Shown here piece by piece: positions 53,962 through 64,000 of a DNA stretch of 64,000 nt (positions are counted from its first letter, which is position 1; each line of letters starts with the position of its first letter). Both the position numbers and the translations under genes were made by a program. Below the pieces are notes generated by a model. The model did no database searches and was not told the origin of the DNA. It saw only the letters and a list, made by a program, of their open reading frames with translations. This DNA comes from Terfezia claveryi (taxonomy: Eukaryota; Ascomycota; Pezizomycetes; Pezizales; Pezizaceae): assembly GCA_015179025.1 (NCBI GenBank), contig WHUX01000088.1:154775-218774 (forward strand), read 5' to 3'.

Positions 53962-56148
53962 ATGCGGTATCAATTTTGTGACTATCAGTTCAAGAAAGCA
54001 GGCTATTATGGTTGCCATCGGCATAGCAAACACCATGTGAAACAATTGGAATCGATTGCCATTGATAATGCACCACTCCTAGAGCAAAGTTCAACCATCA
54101 AACGTTACCGGCTAGGTAATTTGACCAGAGGAAATGCTTACCCCAGCAGATCGATAGTTTCTTTGGATACCAACAATAATATTCTCGTCAACATCGAAAC
54201 ACCAGACACTAGAGGGGGAAGTACTGGATGGTCTAGATCCAGCTACATCTGTTGTACAGTGTCTTACACCCAGTCTGCAGGTCGGACATGTTATACGTCA
54301 GTCATTATTCACTCATATTTGGGACCCGTCATGGAATCCATTGTTACAATTCATGAATACTTATGAATATAAGCTTGCCCGGTTCTTCTATGAGAGCAAA
54401 ACTTCAATGCAACAGATTGACCGATTTTTCCACAATGAACTGCTCCCTATAGATGCTTTCAGGACACTAGCAGTCAGGTACAAGTCTGGTTATACTTGGC
54501 GTAAGAAAATGTGTAGATTGGTAGACCAACTGGAGTGGCAGAATGGGACTGTAGATTTTCACCTACAAACATGCGTCCAATTTTTTTATAGAGATGCTGT
54601 TAAGTGCATTTAGTATCTTCTCCGCCAGAAAGTTTACGCCCGGGATTTGGTATTTGCACCAAGGCGTGAGTTTGATCTACACGGCTCTAGAGTTTACACA
54701 GAGATGAATACGGTAGAAAATAGTGGGATATGTAGGTATGTTTTTGAGGGGATAGTTACTACAAATTCGCTTAGTTACCAGATACTTACGAGCCACCAGA
54801 TGACCCTACCCATTGGCACCACTCTCATACCTATCCTAATAACATCCGATCAAACATGCTTGACAAACTTTTCTGGGGATAAAAAATTGTGGCCGATTTT
54901 CATGAGTTTAGGAAACATTCCTTCTGATATGTGAAACAATCCTTCCAACTAAGCATGGATTCTGATAGCTCTGTTGCTAATTGGCTCTAAACGAACTAAG
55001 TCTCTGAGTGGATTTTCGGTCAGGACCAGAAATGTGATGCTTTAGAAACGCAACACCGACTTATCGAATGAATATTAGCCCCCCTAGTCCAAGTTTTTAA
55101 TGTAAGTTTCTATCCGTCCAGCAGACATTCTAGAGCTATCGCTGACTCATGAAAGGCCGGCAGATGTGAAATGGTCTATAGGGAAAAACATCCAACGCTG
55201 TGTCCCTATTTTATTAGTATGGCTTGCAGATCACATGGAGAATGTTAATATTCATTGCATCAAAGTCAAACTGGTGTGCAATTTGTGTAGCGAGCCGAGA
55301 TCAGCTTGGATTGTGGACCAAACGACCGTATAGTGACCGTGATCATGCTGCTTATGAGCGTCTTTAGGAAGCTAGTGATAATGATATGTAGGTTGTAACT
55401 GGATAATATTGCTGGAGGAGGTAACTAATTTAAGTATGTGCCAAACAGATTAGCTAAAGCAGATATTAAACCGATCCAGAATACACTTTGGGGCCTCCCA
55501 AATGTCCACCCACCAACAATAGTCCAAGCAGATATACTTCATATATACTTTTAGGAATCCAAAGGAATATTATGGATTGGGTGCAGGGTTTTTGGGGAAA
55601 CATAAACACCTTCCCGTTTTCAATGAAATATGGGGCAGTATACTACCATATCCAGGGTTTAACCCACCAAAGAAGCAATATTGCCAAATCACAATATGGA
55701 GTGGTACGGAAATGCGAGTGGTAGGAAGAGTAATACTTATATATTTTACAGCCGCCATACGTCAAGGGGAGGACACCAGTTGTCTACCACCTGCTGCTTA
55801 GAGTGATTTGAAAATTGCTATTCGAGCTATTCGCGCCCCATCGGATTTCTGTCTCATTGTCCAATATCGAAGTCATACACTGGATACCATCAATATATGT
55901 CTAAGTACCTGGAGGATTTCTACAAGTACAAACATGTCTTTGCAGAATTTCGTGCTTCTAAGTCAAATCACAAGCGAGCTAAAGGAGCATCTAAAGATAT
56001 GGCTGCTTTTCAGGCTTGTCAAAGTATGATTTCCAGTTATTTTAAAGTTACTGCAAGGAAGAAGGCAAAGGAAGCATCTGTAAATTGACAAAGAACAGCA
56101 AAACTTGGTACAGGAGATTCTAGGCCAGGCGACATTCAACTACCCAAA
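53962..56148 (+). pseudogene. KDZ/Plavaka-type transposase relic, 3' end cut off
   Basis: Order and wording match fungal Plavaka-type (CxC/KDZ superfamily) transposases as I know them: NTYEYKLARFFYESKTSMQQ, YTWRKKMCRLVDQLEW, VDFHLQTCVQFFYRDAVKCI, LVFAPRREFD...RVYTEMNT, ILITSDQTCLTNFSGDKKLW, IFMSLGNIPSDM, MDWVQGF, GFNPPKKQYCQITIWSGTEM, IVQYRSHT, MSKYLEDFYKYKHVFAEFRA and KKAKEASVN. These lie in all three frames with many stops, so the gene is dead. The last recognisable residues (LGQATFNYP) are followed at 56149 by the LTR of the next element. The upstream part near 53962 (YYGCHRHSKHH) may be an N-terminal zinc-binding segment. Confidence 0.8.
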
Positions 56149-56641
56149 TGTCACGGCGTTAATTTACTTGCGAGCTATTTGACACCCGAACAGGCTTGTT
56201 CGAGTGTCAGCACGGTATTTGAATTTACTTGCGAGCTATTTGACACCCGAACAGGCTTGTTCGAGTGTCAGCACGGTATTTGAATTTACTTGCGAGGTAT
56301 TTGACACCCGAACAGGCTTGTTCGAGTGTCAGCAGGCTTGTTCGAGTGTCTTAATACTAGAAGGGATTAGAGAGGTGGATCGCGGAGTATCACCTGCGAT
56401 CGCAGGTGACGTCAAGTTAGTCGGGCACCACTCCTTTAGCCACGGCAATCGTGTATATAGGAAGCCTTAGTTGTTGTTTCTTGTTCTTGTTCCTTACGCA
56501 ACGTCTTGTATTATAACCTTGGTAATACAGACTCTACCTTTTGTCCTGATACTTCCAATCTATGGTTATAGTTTTGTCTTCGTGCGCTCTTTGGAGTCAC
56601 GTCTTTAGTTATAGCCATAGCCATCGACTTACGCTGTTACA
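56149..56641 (+). repeat. 5' LTR of the outer Gypsy element
   Basis: Starts TGTCACGGCG and ends CGCTGTTACA; these ends are inverted repeats of each other (8 of 10). The LTR contains the 61-bp tandem repeat listed next. Confidence 0.75.
56161..56350. repeat. 61-bp tandem repeat with a palindromic core, three units
   Basis: Units start at 56161, 56222 and 56283. Each contains GACACCCGAAC-AGGCTT-GTTCGAGTGTC, an 11-bp inverted repeat around a 6-nt loop (one G-T pair in the stem). A partial extra copy of the right arm follows the third unit. A decayed equivalent lies in the LTR at 38165-38275. Confidence 0.9.
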
Positions 56642-56690
56642 CTACGTTGCGTCGATACACTCTACTAAGCGCAACCCCTAGCTACGAACA

Positions 56691-57267
56691 ATGACTCAGC
56701 CCGTTGTTGAATTGCCGGCTGCTATTGTCGACCTAGTTCCTCGTTTGCGAACTGTGTTGAACTTAGCAAACCAGGACTACACCGGAATACTCAATGAAAC
56801 CATTACCCTACTAGATCAGCTACTAGGACTACCAGACCGACGACAAGATGTCGTAAGATTACGAACCCAAGTAACGAACTTAACGAATCAACTCACAGCG
56901 CGGCAACAAGAAGACACAACCTTACGCACAGCCACTCAAGAGTTTACGAGATGAAGTAACTACTCAAAAGACAGTGATTAATGAGCTTCGAACGCAGTTG
57001 GAAGATATGAGGGCTATCAATGCGACTTTGGCTCGGTTGTAACCAGGAGAAGGAGGGGGTCGTTCGGAGAAGATATCCAACCCAGAAAAATTCTCTGGAA
57101 AAGACCGAAATAAGCTGCGCCCTTTCCTTACCCAACTACGACTAAAGGCTGCTACTTATAGTGAGAACAAGCAAAACTTCGACTAGCAGTAAATTCCTTA
57201 GCTGAAGATGCCCTAGATCAGGTTACCCCTTACATTGAAAACGATATGGTGAACTTAACCAACCTAG
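56691..57267 (+). pseudogene. Gag of the outer Gypsy element, N-terminal part
   Basis: Starts MTQPVVELPAAIVDLVPRLR and continues with a heptad-like, probably coiled-coil stretch (...DVVRLRTQVTNLTNQLTARQ...). A frame change at about 56940 leads to LRDEVTTQKTVINELRTQLE, a stop replaces a residue at about 57041, and the capsid-like part follows (NPEKFSGKDRNKLRPFLTQL, then LAVNSLAEDALDQVTPYIEN). It breaks off at the CCTAG target site of the nested element. Gag forms the particle shell and packages the RNA (known for the family). Confidence 0.75.
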
Positions 57268-57567
57268 TGTAACAGCGGCTCAAGGGACTGGTGACCAAGG
57301 GGTACGTTCTGGGACACGGGGTATGGCAGGGCTCGGAGGTAGCAAGGCTGTGGCGCACTCGAGGGAGCAAGGCTGGGCGCACTCAAGGGAAAAAGGCTTG
57401 GTAGGAACCACGGGTTGTATTAAACAAGACGTTGGATAGGGATCCAACTAGACAGTGAGGGCGGGAAGCTATATATATACATAGTGGCCTAATAGACTTT
57501 CCGACGATAACGACAACAAAGAACGCTAGACAATGACAACCGAAGGTAAAGGAAGACGGTTGTGATA
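57268..57567 (-). repeat. 3' LTR of the inner Gypsy element
   Basis: On the plus strand it starts TGTAACAGCGG and ends GGTTGTGATA, so the terminal CA of the partner LTR has become TA. Most differences from the other LTR are transitions or one- to two-base indels. Confidence 0.92.
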
Positions 57568-57768
57568 CTATCCCCCCTTTAGGCCGGAGCTCCAGCGACA
57601 AGAGCCCGTGAATACGAGGAATGAAACAACAAGCCCCAACTCCAAACAATAATGATAGTAATGACCATGACCCACATGACCTGACCCTGACCCTGAACAA
57701 TGACAAAAACGACAACCTTAACTCCAACTCCAAAAGACAAGAACGAAGTATGATGAGGTATTATTCGA

Positions 57769-58919
57769 TAGGGTGGGGCTTTCTGGGTAATGCTGGTGGA
57801 ATAGGGCCACCAGATCAAAGGCGTTTTCCAGGTCCTCCGCAGGCTGCCAAGTTGTCTCTTCATCCCCTAACTATTTAACCTTATACTGCAGATGGCCATA
57901 CCTCTTTCTTGAATCCAGTACTTCCTCTACTTCCCACTCCTCTTCCCATCGACTATCACAGGGGGCGGTGGGGGGTACTTCTGTCCGGGAGAGAGGATCG
58001 TCTGCCGCTGGCTCAATTTCCGATACGTGTACAACCGGGTGGCGTTTGATATCCTTGGGAAGCCTCAATCGATAAGCATGAGTACCTACGGCTGCTAACA
58101 CCTTGAATGGGCCCAAGAACTTGTGGTCGAGCTTGCGTGATGGTCGTTGCGTACGGAAGTGGCGACTAGAAAGCCACACCTTGTCCCCTGGCTGATATCT
58201 CGGGGCTGGCAACCTGGATCCATTTGCGTATTCCACCTGTCTAGCCTGAGCATAAGCCAGTTCGGCCTTTAGAGTGGCATGGAGTCCAGCGATCTCTGAT
58301 GCAAATGCCTTAGCTGGAAGGTTCTCGAGTTTTTTGTAGGGGTGCCAGGGATTCTACAAATCGGGATGCCAGCCATAATTGGCTAAGAAGGGGGACGTTT
58401 TCAGCGACTCCGAAAACTGGTTGTTGGCTGCGAATTCATAGGTTGCCAATAAAGATACCCAGTTATTCTGCTGATAGTTGACATAGGCCCACAGGTACTG
58501 CTCCATGATAGCATTCATTCGTTCCGATTGACCATCCGTCTAAGGGTGATATGCCGTTGAGAGGTACACTTCAATCCCTAGCAGCTTGCAGAATGCTTTC
58601 CAGAACTCTGAGGTGAACTGGGGGCCGCGATCGGACACAATCAATTCGGGTAGACCATGATACGGAACACATTGTTGAGGTAGAGGTTGGCTAGTTCCGG
58701 AGCAGAGTAGGTGTCCTGGCAAGGTATAACATGCCTCATCTTCGTCAACCGGTCTACCACTATTAGAATAGCATTGAATCCCAAGTCTTCCGGCAACCCC
58801 ATTACGAAGTCCATCGTTAGGTGCAGCCAGGGCCGATCTGGGATATCTAAGGGTTTTAGGGTTCCGTACGGGGCATGGCGGGTAGGTTTAGCCCTTTTGC
58901 AGACATGGCAATTCCGCAA
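57769..58919 (-). pseudogene. Integrase core and chromodomain of the inner element
   Basis: From 58919 downward: [19 protein letters not shown] (the CC of the HHCC finger), a core with [10 protein letters not shown] (first Asp), [16 protein letters not shown] (second Asp, after a one-base break near 58685) and YHP-stop-TDGQSERMN (the Glu), where TAG stands for the expected CAG. The C-terminal part (58236-57871) includes GDKVWLSSRH, the linker VSEIEPAADD and a chromodomain EVEEVLDSRKRYGHLQYKVK-stop-LGDEETTW, the stop again being where Trp is expected. The stops mean integrase cannot be made from this copy as assembled. Confidence 0.85.
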
Positions 58920-58949
58920 GTACCTTTCTACATCCTTGGGTTGGTCAAT

Positions 58950-60972
58950 CTATGTGTATTGTCTATTCAAGAGCTCTAAAGTCTTAGCCACTCCAGGGTG
59001 CCCAGCGGCCAGGGTATCGTGGTGTTCTTTAATAAGTCGCAACCGCAGTTCACTGTCCGGCACATAGAGGCGGTCTAGGTGGTATAGGAGGCCGTCCTGG
59101 GTAGTGCATTCGGCCAGGGAAATCTTGGTATGACGACGTTGTCCAGATTCCAATGCGGCAATGATGTCTTTAGCCAGGGGGTCTTCCTCATATGCTCGTC
59201 GCACCTGTTGCTGAAGGCCAGCTCCAATATCAGTAATAGCATTAGGACCAGTATTAGCATCAGCGTCAGCTAGACCATTAGCTGCCAAATCGAGATTTTT
59301 GGGCTTCAATACCACTTGATTTTGGTATTTTAGCCTTTCATCCCCCCCTTTAGGTAGGTCTCCTGACCTCCTAGTCAAGGCATCCGGCTTACCCCCAGCC
59401 TTTCCAGGCCGATACCTGATCTTGAAGTTAAAACGGGACAGGAATTCCGACCACCTAGCCTGCCAGCGATTCAGCAACTTAGTGGTTGTGAAGTATTCCA
59501 GGTTCTTATGGTCGGAAAGGACCTCGATAACCCCCTTTGCCGATTCCAGGTGTGGTCTCCATTCTTCAAATGCCCTTATGATAGCCATTAACTCCTTATC
59601 GTAGATCTCGTAATTGCACTCCACTGGTGAGTGTTTCTTGGAGAAGTAAGCTACTGGGTGGAGGATACCGTTATCGTCATTCTGGGATAGAATTCCCGCG
59701 GAAACGTAGTCAGAGGCATCAGTTTCAACAATACATTCCCGATCTGGGTCGAAGTGGGCTAGGATTGGTGCTGTACAGAAGGCTTCCTTAAGGTTCTTGA
59801 AGGCCAATTGGGCTGCAGGGTTCCACTGGAATTGTTGATTCTTTTCCATGCCCTTGGTCTTCGTCAGAGCCGTCAGGGGTGCCACAATTTTCGAATAACC
59901 CAGTATAAAACGGCGGTAGAAATTGGCGAATCCCAGGAAGGCCTGTACATCCTTGAGATTGGCTGGGGTTTCCCACTCCTGGATTGCAGTAACCTTGGCG
60001 GGGTCCATTCTGATGCCTTCCATCGTGATTATCAAGCCTAGATACTTCACCTCTTGGACATGGAATTCGCATTTTTCGGGCTTTAAGTACAACCCTACTT
60101 GTTCTAGCTTTTCCAGAACTTGTCGGACATGGATTTTGTGCTCCGCTAGGGTATCCGAATAGATTAGGATATCGTCCAGGTAAGCCGTGCAGAACACATC
60201 TAGGAAATCTCGTAAGGTATCGTTAATAAAGTGTTGGAAAGAGGCTGGGGCATTGGTTAAGCCGAAGGGTATGACGTTGTACTCGAAGTGGCCATAACGT
60301 GTCCGGAAGGCAGTTTTCCACTCCTCGCCTTCGGCAATCCGTACCAGGTTGTAAGCCCCTCTCAGATCCAATTTGGTGAAACATTTTGCCTTGGATAGCC
60401 TAGCTAACGTCTCCTGAATCAGGGCAAGGGGTACCTATTCTTGACCGTTATTTCGTTCAGGCCACGATAATCAACAAAACAACCGAAGAGAGCCGTCGAC
60501 TTCTTCACGAACAGTACAGGAGCCCCAGCCGGGGAAGAGCTGTGCCTAATGAAGCTTTTGTGAGGTTTTCCTCCAAGTACTTTTTCAGGGCTTCCAGTTC
60601 TACTCGGGACATTCCATAGAGCGGGCCGTAAGGGGGGGTTTTTCCTTCGATCAGTGGGATTGTGTGGTCGTATGGATGGTGAGGTGCCAGCTTCTCTGCA
60701 GCCTTTTCTGAGAACAAATCAATGAATTCATGATATTCGTCTGGAACCATAGACTTCCATTCCTCCTTAGGACGCAGCTTATTGATTTCCAGGTTAACCT
60801 CGCAGATTGACAGGGTGTGGGCCTTCAGCTTGTGCCTTCTAGTGAGATAGGCGAAGGCCCCCGCTCCAATAAAGTTAATGTTCAGGGCTTTAGGGGAGCT
60901 GGTGAAGTAGGAGGGTTGGGGGAAGTTGGCGGGGAAGTAGGGAAGATAGGGGAGACAGGGGATTCGCAGCAT
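58950..60972 (-). pseudogene. Reverse transcriptase and RNase H of the inner element
   Basis: The first segment (60972-60505) carries the pre-RT region ([40 protein letters not shown]). Two one-base losses (near 60540 and 60435) separate it from the 473-residue main frame starting in [12 protein letters not shown]. That frame holds the catalytic YLDD at residues 64-67, then the RT thumb and connection region, RNase H ([43 protein letters not shown]) and the integrase HH region ([11 protein letters not shown]), and ends with TAG where the family has Trp (RQYT-stop-ID). It copies the element RNA into cDNA and removes the RNA strand. Confidence 0.88.
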
Positions 60973-61490
60973 TGATGTGGACAGTCTGATGTACTACCTG
61001 GGTTGAGTAGTCTATAGGGGGTGGTAGTGCACACAGCCCAATGATAGTAGCCCCTGGATTTCCGCAATGCTTCTTACAGTAACGACTGTTAAACTGCAGA
61101 GTATACGAGCCAAAGTTGACGGAGACATCATGCATCCTGAACCACGGGATACCTAGAACAATAGGGTATTTGAGCTTGGTAATAAACATGGGGAGGTTTT
61201 CGGTATGGTTTCCAAGGGTACTAGGGAGGCATGCAAGTTCCGTGATAGCTCCGGAGGAGATAGGCTGACCGTCAATGACGTCGAGAAGGCAGGGGGTTTT
61301 GAGCTTGGATACGGGTATAGAATTTTTAATGACGAAGGTCTGGTCGATAAAAGCAATTCCTGAGGCTCCATAGTCTATAAGGGCTGATGTGACAATTGTC
61401 TTATTATTGAAGGATATTGTGATAGGTACAACAAAATGCTCACCAAACAGGTGAGACTCGTTAACAGATATAGAAGGAACAGAAAATGCG
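60890..61490 (-). pseudogene. Protease region of the inner element
   Basis: On the minus strand: NESHLFGEHFVVPITISFNN, then TSALIDYGASGIAFID, the retropepsin-type active site with D-Y-G-A where D-S/T-G-A is usual, and later KYPIVLGIPWFRMHDVSVNF, the conserved second half. A Pro-rich linker follows to the RT region. The C-to-A or G-to-A type change next to the catalytic Asp may be a lineage feature or damage. Confidence 0.75.
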
Positions 61491-61599
61491 ACAACGATAA
61501 ATGACCTAGGGCAGGTCCCTTGCTAGTGTCAGCAACTAAGCAAGGGACATCCCTTTTCCCGGCTCTTCAACTTCAGATATCGCATGGGCTGCTAAGGGG

Positions 61600-62652
61600 C
61601 GATTCCTACGGAGGGGCAGGCTGCGATGAAGTGATCGGCCTTCCCACAGGCGATACACAACCTATTATTCCGGCGACGTTCCCTCTCTTCCTGGGTCAGG
61701 CGGGGTCTGCCCGCGGATAGGTCCATAGGGGCTGGTCCGCCAGCCACTAGCAAGGGGTGAGCTGGTGTGCTGGCGGGTGGCTGGGGGCGAGCATTTGGGA
61801 AGAGAGTGCGGGGGCTGCAGTTGTGGAGGTTTCAGGCTGTTCTTGAACCTGGCCATTTTCTGTTCTAACCGACTGGCCTGGTCGATTAGTTCTTCTAGGG
61901 TGGTGACATCTGGGAAGTTGATGAGGGCTTGTCTCAACTCCGTGGAGAGGCCTTCCTGGAATTGCTCCAATTTCACCTTATCGTTCCAGTCGACTTTAGT
62001 AGCCAACCTAGAGAATTCGGCCACATAAGTGGCGAGGTCAGTATTTTTTGTCGAAGTGCCCGGAGGGCTCGGGTCGCCGTTCCCTCTGGGTCTGGGTCCC
62101 CAAACGCTCGGTCCAAGATGACGAAAAGGGCGGGAACGTCCGCTAGATTGACCCCTGTTTCCAACACATAGGGCTGGACTTGGTCCAGAGCTTTTCCCTC
62201 CAGCAGACCGTAAACGTAGGCGAGTTTGTGCTGGGTGGTTGGAAACTTAGCAGCATCCCCACTGAGTTTAATACTGATGGAGTTTTTCCAGGCCTTGAGG
62301 CGGGCCTGTTCGCCATTGTACTTTAGTGGGTGGGGAGGTCTTGGGTCTTTGCAGGCATGGTATTCGCTGGTGCCTGTGTTTTATGGTCGGCTAGGGCACG
62401 GTTAAGGTTCCGAATGGTTAGGCGGTCATCGGCCAATTCCTCTCGGAGGAGGAGGATCTCATCCTCAGCATCCTTCAGTTTTTGTTCGGTCTTTTGGAGC
62501 TCTGCTCCTTGTTGCGCACTGATGGCGTATGTAGCTGCAAATATGTCGACAATAGTTCGTCGATAGGTTACTAGCTCTGCAGGATCCGAGGGAATTGGAG
62601 TTGCTCGCCAGATTTCGTACCTTTCGGTGGGTCGGAGAGTTGTTTCGGACAT
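61600..62652 (-). pseudogene. Gag of the inner element with zinc knuckle
   Basis: The natural start is the ATG at 62652 (MSETTLRPTERYEIWRATPI). A coiled-coil stretch follows (ELQKTEQKLKDAEDEILLLR), then, after a one-base loss near 62320, the capsid-like part (LKYNGEQARLKAWKNSISIK; VNLADVPALFVILDRAFGDP). After another near 62055 comes YVAEFSRLATKVDWNDKVKL...ELIDQASRLEQKM. A frame change near 61800 leads to the [20 protein letters not shown] motif and a CCHC knuckle, [14 protein letters not shown], at about 61605-61645. Confidence 0.82.
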
Positions 62653-62688
62653 GACAGCGTACCAGTTGGTCGAGACGATCCAACGTAG

Positions 62689-62988
62689 TGTAACAGCGCT
62701 CAAGGGACTGGTGACCAAGAGGTACGTTCTGGGACACAGGGGTACGGCAGGGGCTTGGAGGTAACAAGGCTGGGCGCACTCGAGGGAGCAAGGCTGGGCG
62801 CACTCGAGGAACAAGGCTTGGTAGGAACCACGGGTTGTATTAAACAAGACGTTGGATAGGGATCCAACTAGACAGCGAGGGCGGGAAGCTATATATATAT
62901 ATAGTGGCCTAATAGACTTTCCGACGATAATGACAACAAAGAACGCTAGACAACGACAACCCGAAGGTAAGGGAAGACGGTTGTGACA
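62689..62988 (-). repeat. 5' LTR of the inner Gypsy element
   Basis: On the plus strand it starts TGTAACAGCG and ends GGTTGTGACA, i.e. TG...CA on both strands. It contains two GGCTGGGCGCACTCGAG repeats (near 62769-62808). Confidence 0.92.
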
Positions 62989-64000
62989 CCTAGCAGCATT
63001 TATTACCATTCTCGAAAATGCATTCGGCGATCCAATCGAGTAGCCAACACAGAGTACAAACTACAAATGATGATTCAGGGGCCAGGGAGTTCACTGCCTA
63101 TTTTGCAGAATTTCAACGATATGCAGCTGAAACGAGTTGGGGTAATACGGCTAAGTTGGCAGCTCTCTAAGCACGGACTTTCCTACCAACTACAACAAGA
63201 TCTCCTCACCATACATCCTGAGCCCACGGAGTTTAACGAGTATGTGGAGGTCTGCCAAAGGCTGGATACTCGTCGCCACGCGCTACAAACCCAAATGCGT
63301 AATCGTGTGGACCAACGCCCTGAATGATATCACGCCCTACCGCTCCCGCTCCAGTTAACCCCCAAATAGTCTAAACTCCTCTACCTCTACAACCACGGGT
63401 ACTCACCCTGGGCCTATAGATTTGTCTGCAGGAAGAAGAAGATATCTCGGAGGAAAAAGCAAAGAGAATGGCTGAAGGGAGGTGCTATTATTGTGGAAGA
63501 ATGGGACATGGGTTAGAACTTGCCCACACATACAAAAACGTACCCTACAAGTTGCCGAAACAGTTATGGAAAATACGAATAAGGGACTAGAAGTTGGGGA
63601 ACAGGCAAAAGAGTAGCCTCACTTAGAGGGATGGCACTGAGTTGAGGCAGGATAAATTTCTGGACCTTTAAGGCATTTCCAGTTCGTCCTTGCAGTCTTC
63701 AGAGGAAGAGTTTTTGGATGGGAATCACCTTATAGTTAGTTGTGAATTAAATGATAATGGTTCCAGAATCCTTACTCATGCCCTGATAGACTGCGGAGCA
63801 ATGGGTTATGCATTTATAGACCAGGAATTTGCAAGCCATCACCAAACTCCCCCTTTATAAACTCAATAATCCCCCGAACACTAGAAGTCATTGATGGGCG
63901 ACCAATCGAGTCAGGGACAATCACACACATTAGCAAGCTAAAGCTAATAATTGATCAGCACCAAGAGGAACTTCCACTGTTTATTACTAAACTAGGCCAC
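62989..64000 (+). pseudogene. Gag C-terminus and protease of the outer Gypsy element
   Basis: It resumes directly after the CCTAG duplication with gag sequence (AFGDP-like; then RLDTRRHALQTQMRNRVDQR). A CCHC knuckle CYYCGRMGHG...RTCPH spans about 63483-63525 with one base missing between H and the last C. The protease active site ALIDCGAMGYAFIDQEFA lies at about 63780-63835, with D-C-G-A in place of D-S-G-A, and the second protease half (VIDGRPIESGTITHISKLKL) runs to the window edge in another frame. The rest of pol lies outside. Confidence 0.78.

Larger units (their letters stand above)
57263..62993 (-). mobile_element. Inner Ty3/Gypsy element with CCTAG target duplication
   Basis: The element (57268-62988) is about 5.7 kb, on the minus strand, with 300-bp LTRs. 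It is flanked by perfect 5-bp copies CCTAG (57263-57267 and 62989-62993). From right to left it encodes gag with a zinc knuckle, protease, reverse transcriptase/RNase H, integrase and a chromodomain. Several one-base frame breaks and at least three nonsense codons (TAG for expected Trp or Gln) inactivate it. It is a younger relative of the decayed copy at 37763-39530. Confidence 0.92.
56149..64000 (+). mobile_element. Outer Ty3/Gypsy element, interrupted, runs off the window
   Basis: The 5' LTR is 56149-56641. Gag starts at 56691, is interrupted at 57267 by the nested element, and resumes at 62989; a zinc knuckle and a protease follow before the window ends. It is inserted in the Plavaka relic. 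The interrupted gag reads straight across the nested insertion once the duplicated CCTAG is discounted (...ENDMVNLTNL | AAFITILENAFGDP-like...), which confirms the order of events. Confidence 0.85.

Overview
The window looks like a gene-poor, repeat-rich stretch of a filamentous ascomycete (Pezizomycotina) nuclear genome. Evidence: eukaryotic tRNA genes, one with a short intron at 37/38; Ty3/Gypsy and Ty1/Copia LTR retrotransposons; a KDZ/Plavaka-type transposase relic typical of fungi; and an AT-rich block whose dead ORFs carry stops where tryptophan is expected, as RIP (repeat-induced point mutation) produces. I find no intact, recognisable housekeeping protein gene. Nearly all recognisable coding sequence belongs to mobile elements.

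Layout. 1-24 kb: almost no coding signal, one tRNA-Val(CAC), one small ORF with a (Val-Gly-Glu)n minisatellite, two inverted-repeat structures and several tiny insertions. 23.9-25.4 kb: a cluster of three tRNA genes, Gly(TCC), Pro(AGG) with intron, and Val(AAC). 25.5-34.5 kb: retroposon-rich DNA with poly(A)-tailed SINE/LINE-like fragments (one has a clear target-site duplication), a relic of an integrase-like transposase with a Cys-rich tail, a possible solo LTR and a hAT-like MITE. 34.5-35.9 kb: pyrimidine-rich low-complexity DNA. 35.9-42 kb: AT-rich, RIP-like block holding a decayed Gypsy fragment (minus strand) and a decayed Copia element (plus strand). 41.96-51.57 kb: a large, fairly young Ty3/Gypsy chromovirus with two LTRs, a long gag-pol ORF, an unusual array of CCHC zinc knuckles between RNase H and integrase, and a chromodomain. 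51.5-52.6 kb: a broken unrecognised gene. 53.9-64 kb: a three-level nest: a Plavaka transposase relic is interrupted by one Gypsy element, whose gag is in turn interrupted by a second Gypsy element with a perfect 5-bp target duplication (CCTAG).

The most unexpected signal is a family of very short insertions (11-86 bp) scattered through the window. Each begins exactly with TAGTCT (usually TAGTCTGGTTGGCAC), in either orientation, and each is flanked by a 9-bp direct duplication; I count eleven, five with perfect duplications. They look like excision footprints or extreme internal deletions of an unidentified DNA transposon that makes 9-bp target duplications.

Two cautions for users. Most reading-frame breaks in the two better-preserved Gypsy elements are apparent one-base losses, so assembly error is a serious alternative to mutation. 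The large Gypsy element has no target duplication and its two flanks are unrelated, so the junction may be a recombination product or a misjoin.
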